Source: Allobosea sp. WAO (GTDB taxonomy: Bacteria > Pseudomonadota > Alphaproteobacteria > Rhizobiales > Beijerinckiaceae). Taken from it: a stretch of DNA of 64,000 bases. The stretch lies in the NCBI RefSeq assembly GCF_001509835.1, contig NZ_JXTJ01000004.1, forward strand, positions 620,001 to 684,000, written 5' to 3'. Positions within the stretch are counted from its first letter, which is position 1. Each line of letters opens with the position of its first letter. This document shows positions 62,687 through 64,000 of this stretch, piece after piece. A program made the translations under genes and the position numbers. Under the pieces are notes generated by a model. It saw nothing but the letters and a program-made list of their open reading frames with translations, was not told the DNA's origin and searched no databases.

Positions 62687-62791
62687 CCAGGCCTCGCCGA
62701 GCAAGAAGCGATTCCGCTTCAGCGCCTTGGCAGCCAAACCTGAATCGAGCTCTGAGCCGGCGCCGGATCGCAGGAGCAGGCGCCGATCCCG

Positions 62792-63082
62792 TCACGGAAA
62801 CATCAGCGGCAGCGGCTCGGCCTGCCAGGTCGCTTCGAGCGCGAGCAGCCTGATGGCGGCCGGAGCTACCCCTTCGCCAGCAGCCTCGGCGGCAAAACGT
62901 GCCGCCTCGACCGCATCCGGGAAGCCGACCGCCAGCACGACGCTGGCGGACGGCGCGCGGTCGCGGGCGACGAAGCTGAGCTTCGCGCGTCCGCTAAGGC
63001 CGAGCCGGCCGACACGCGCCAGCAGCGTCTCGCGCAGATCATCGCGCTCCGCCGCGATCTCACAGAGGACGAGCGCCTCCAT
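62792..63082 (-). CDS. Small hypothetical protein downstream of ACC deaminase gene
   Basis: A 96-aa protein of unknown function (MEALVLCEIAAERDDLRETL). It is mixed alpha/beta in composition, has no signal peptide and no Cys cluster; the segment SASVVLAVGFPDAVEAARFAAEAAG resembles a ferredoxin-like (ACT/antibiotic-monooxygenase-like) fold, which is only an impression. ATG 63082 lies 6 bases downstream of the acdS stop; a TTG at 63091 would overlap it. It is likely co-transcribed with acdS. The ribosome-binding site is weak. Confidence 0.5.
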   Translation of the reverse strand: MEALVLCEIAAERDDLRETLLARVGRLGLSGRAKLSFVARDRAPSASVVLAVGFPDAVEAARFAAEAAGEGVAPAAIRLLALEATWQAEPLPLMFP

Positions 63083-63087
63083 GGCGC

Positions 63088-64000
63088 TCAACCATTGCGG
63101 AAGGTGTAGCTGTAGCCGTTGATCGCCGGCACGCCGCCGAGATGGGCGTAGAGCACCTTAGATCCAGCCGGGAAGAAGCCCTTCCTCACGAGGTCGATCA
63201 TGCCCTGCATCGATTTCCCCTCATAGACGGGGTCGGTCATCATGCCCTCGAGCCGGGCCGACAGGCGGATCGCCTCGATCGTCTCCTTGGAGGGCACGCC
63301 ATAGACCGGATAGGCGTAGTCCTCGTTCAGCACGATATCGTCGGCCGTGATGTCCTTGCCGCCGACCAGCTCGGAGGTCTTCTGCGCGATGTCGAGCACC
63401 TGCGCCTTCGTCTGCGCCGGAGTGGCGGAAGCGTCGATGCCGATCACCTTGCGCTGGCGACCATCCTTGGCGAAGCCGACGACCATGCCGGCATGGGTCG
63501 ATCCGGTGACGGTGCAGACGACGATGTAGTCGAAGGTGAAGCCGAGCGCTTCTTCCTGCGCCCTCACCTCCTCGGCGAAGCCGACATAGCCGAGCCCGCC
63601 GAACTTGTGCACGGAGGCACCGGCCGGGATCGCGTAGGGCTTGCCGCCCTTGGCCTTCACATCCGCCAGCGCGTTTTCCCAGCTCGCGCGGATGCCGATG
63701 TCGAACCCCTCGTCGACCAGCTCGACATGCGCGCCCATCACCCGCGACATCAGGATATTGCCGACCCGGTCATAGACCGCGTCCTCATGCGGCACCCAGC
63801 TTTCCTGAACGAGGCGGCATTTCATGCCGATCTTGGCGGCCGTCGCTGCGACCATGCGGGTGTGGTTCGACTGAACGCCGCCGATCGAGACCAGCGTGTC
63901 AGCGCCGGACGCGATCGCATCGGGGACGATGTATTCAAGCTTGCGCAGCTTGTTGCCACCGAAGGCGAGGCCGGAATTGCAGTCCTCTCGCTTGGCATAG
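63088..64000 (-). CDS. acdS: 1-aminocyclopropane-1-carboxylate deaminase, 5' end beyond window
   Basis: PLP enzyme that converts the ethylene precursor ACC to ammonia and 2-oxobutyrate. The frame runs open to the window edge (304 codons seen of about 337). [20 protein letters not shown] holds the PLP lysine, [19 protein letters not shown] the substrate-binding motif. The residues that separate true ACC deaminase from D-cysteine desulfhydrase favour the former: [12 protein letters not shown] has Glu after Tyr, and [12 protein letters not shown] has Leu. Often tied to plant-associated lifestyles. A regulator, usually acdR upstream, would lie beyond the right edge. Confidence 0.92.
   Translation of the reverse strand, partial: YAKREDCNSGLAFGGNKLRKLEYIVPDAIASGADTLVSIGGVQSNHTRMVAATAAKIGMKCRLVQESWVPHEDAVYDRVGNILMSRVMGAHVELVDEGFDIGIRASWENALADVKAKGGKPYAIPAGASVHKFGGLGYVGFAEEVRAQEEALGFTFDYIVVCTVTGSTHAGMVVGFAKDGRQRKVIGIDASATPAQTKAQVLDIAQKTSELVGGKDITADDIVLNEDYAYPVYGVPSKETIEAIRLSARLEGMMTDPVYEGKSMQGMIDLVRKGFFPAGSKVLYAHLGGVPAINGYSYTFRNG

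Overview
The window is about 67% G+C, densely coded on both strands, and carries gene orders typical of Alphaproteobacteria of the order Hyphomicrobiales (Rhizobiales). The main evidence is one long, mostly minus-strand block, read right to left: dgt, argS, a SPOR-domain protein, nagZ, scpA, scpB, tatA, tatB, tatC, serS, surE, pcm, nlpD-like, then yajC, secD, secF. Small DUF1127 proteins, an IalB-like secreted protein, a 'CARGV' small secreted protein and several families of long palindromic intergenic repeats fit the same order. A Bosea-like genus is my guess; no 16S or tRNA gene is present to test it. I found no rRNA, tRNA, CRISPR array, transposase or integrase.

Layout. 1-8.4 kb: end of a glycine-betaine ABC operon, a LysR regulator divergent from an unusual DUF1127-GNAT fusion, an MFS transporter and uvrA. 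8.46-10.7 kb: a visibly AT-richer islet with two overlapping minus-strand genes, a SAMHD1/YwfO-like HD phosphohydrolase and a YwgA-like partner, flanked by a terminator on one side and by a hairpin-rich non-coding stretch plus repeats on the other (10.7-11.3 kb). This is the best candidate for an accessory, possibly defensive, system. 11.4-20 kb: cytochrome c, arylamine N-acetyltransferase, IalB-like protein, RraA-like protein, an ArsR/SRPBCC operon with a palindromic operator, a ceramidase-family membrane protein, DUF1127, trmFO and an MHS-type MFS transporter.

19.9-45 kb: housekeeping envelope genes. yajC-secD-secF is followed by homologues of the mitochondrial complex I assembly factors NDUFAF3 and NDUFAF6. 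The nlpD-pcm-surE-serS and tatABC-scpBA-nagZ sets are interrupted by an orphan Fe(3+)-type ABC ATPase and by an RraA/TRAP-binding-protein/agmatinase insert. argS, dgt and divergent erpA end the block.

45-64 kb: mixed metabolic and regulatory genes: ABC-F ATPase, HD-GYP regulator, HPP membrane protein, double cold-shock protein, MpaB-type oxygenase, LysE exporter, Sir2 deacetylase, an aminotransferase, an ABC binding protein with an alpha/beta hydrolase beside a divergent MarR regulator, a DoxX-like protein divergent from a Tat-exported VOC protein, gntK-gnd of the gluconate/pentose-phosphate route, a Kef-type K+/H+ antiporter, and a partial ACC deaminase with a small companion gene.

Palindromic repeats of at least six families lie almost only at gene 3' ends, especially between convergent genes, which suggests a role in transcription termination or mRNA end protection. 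Coordinates come from reading the sequence; database searches and folding were not run.
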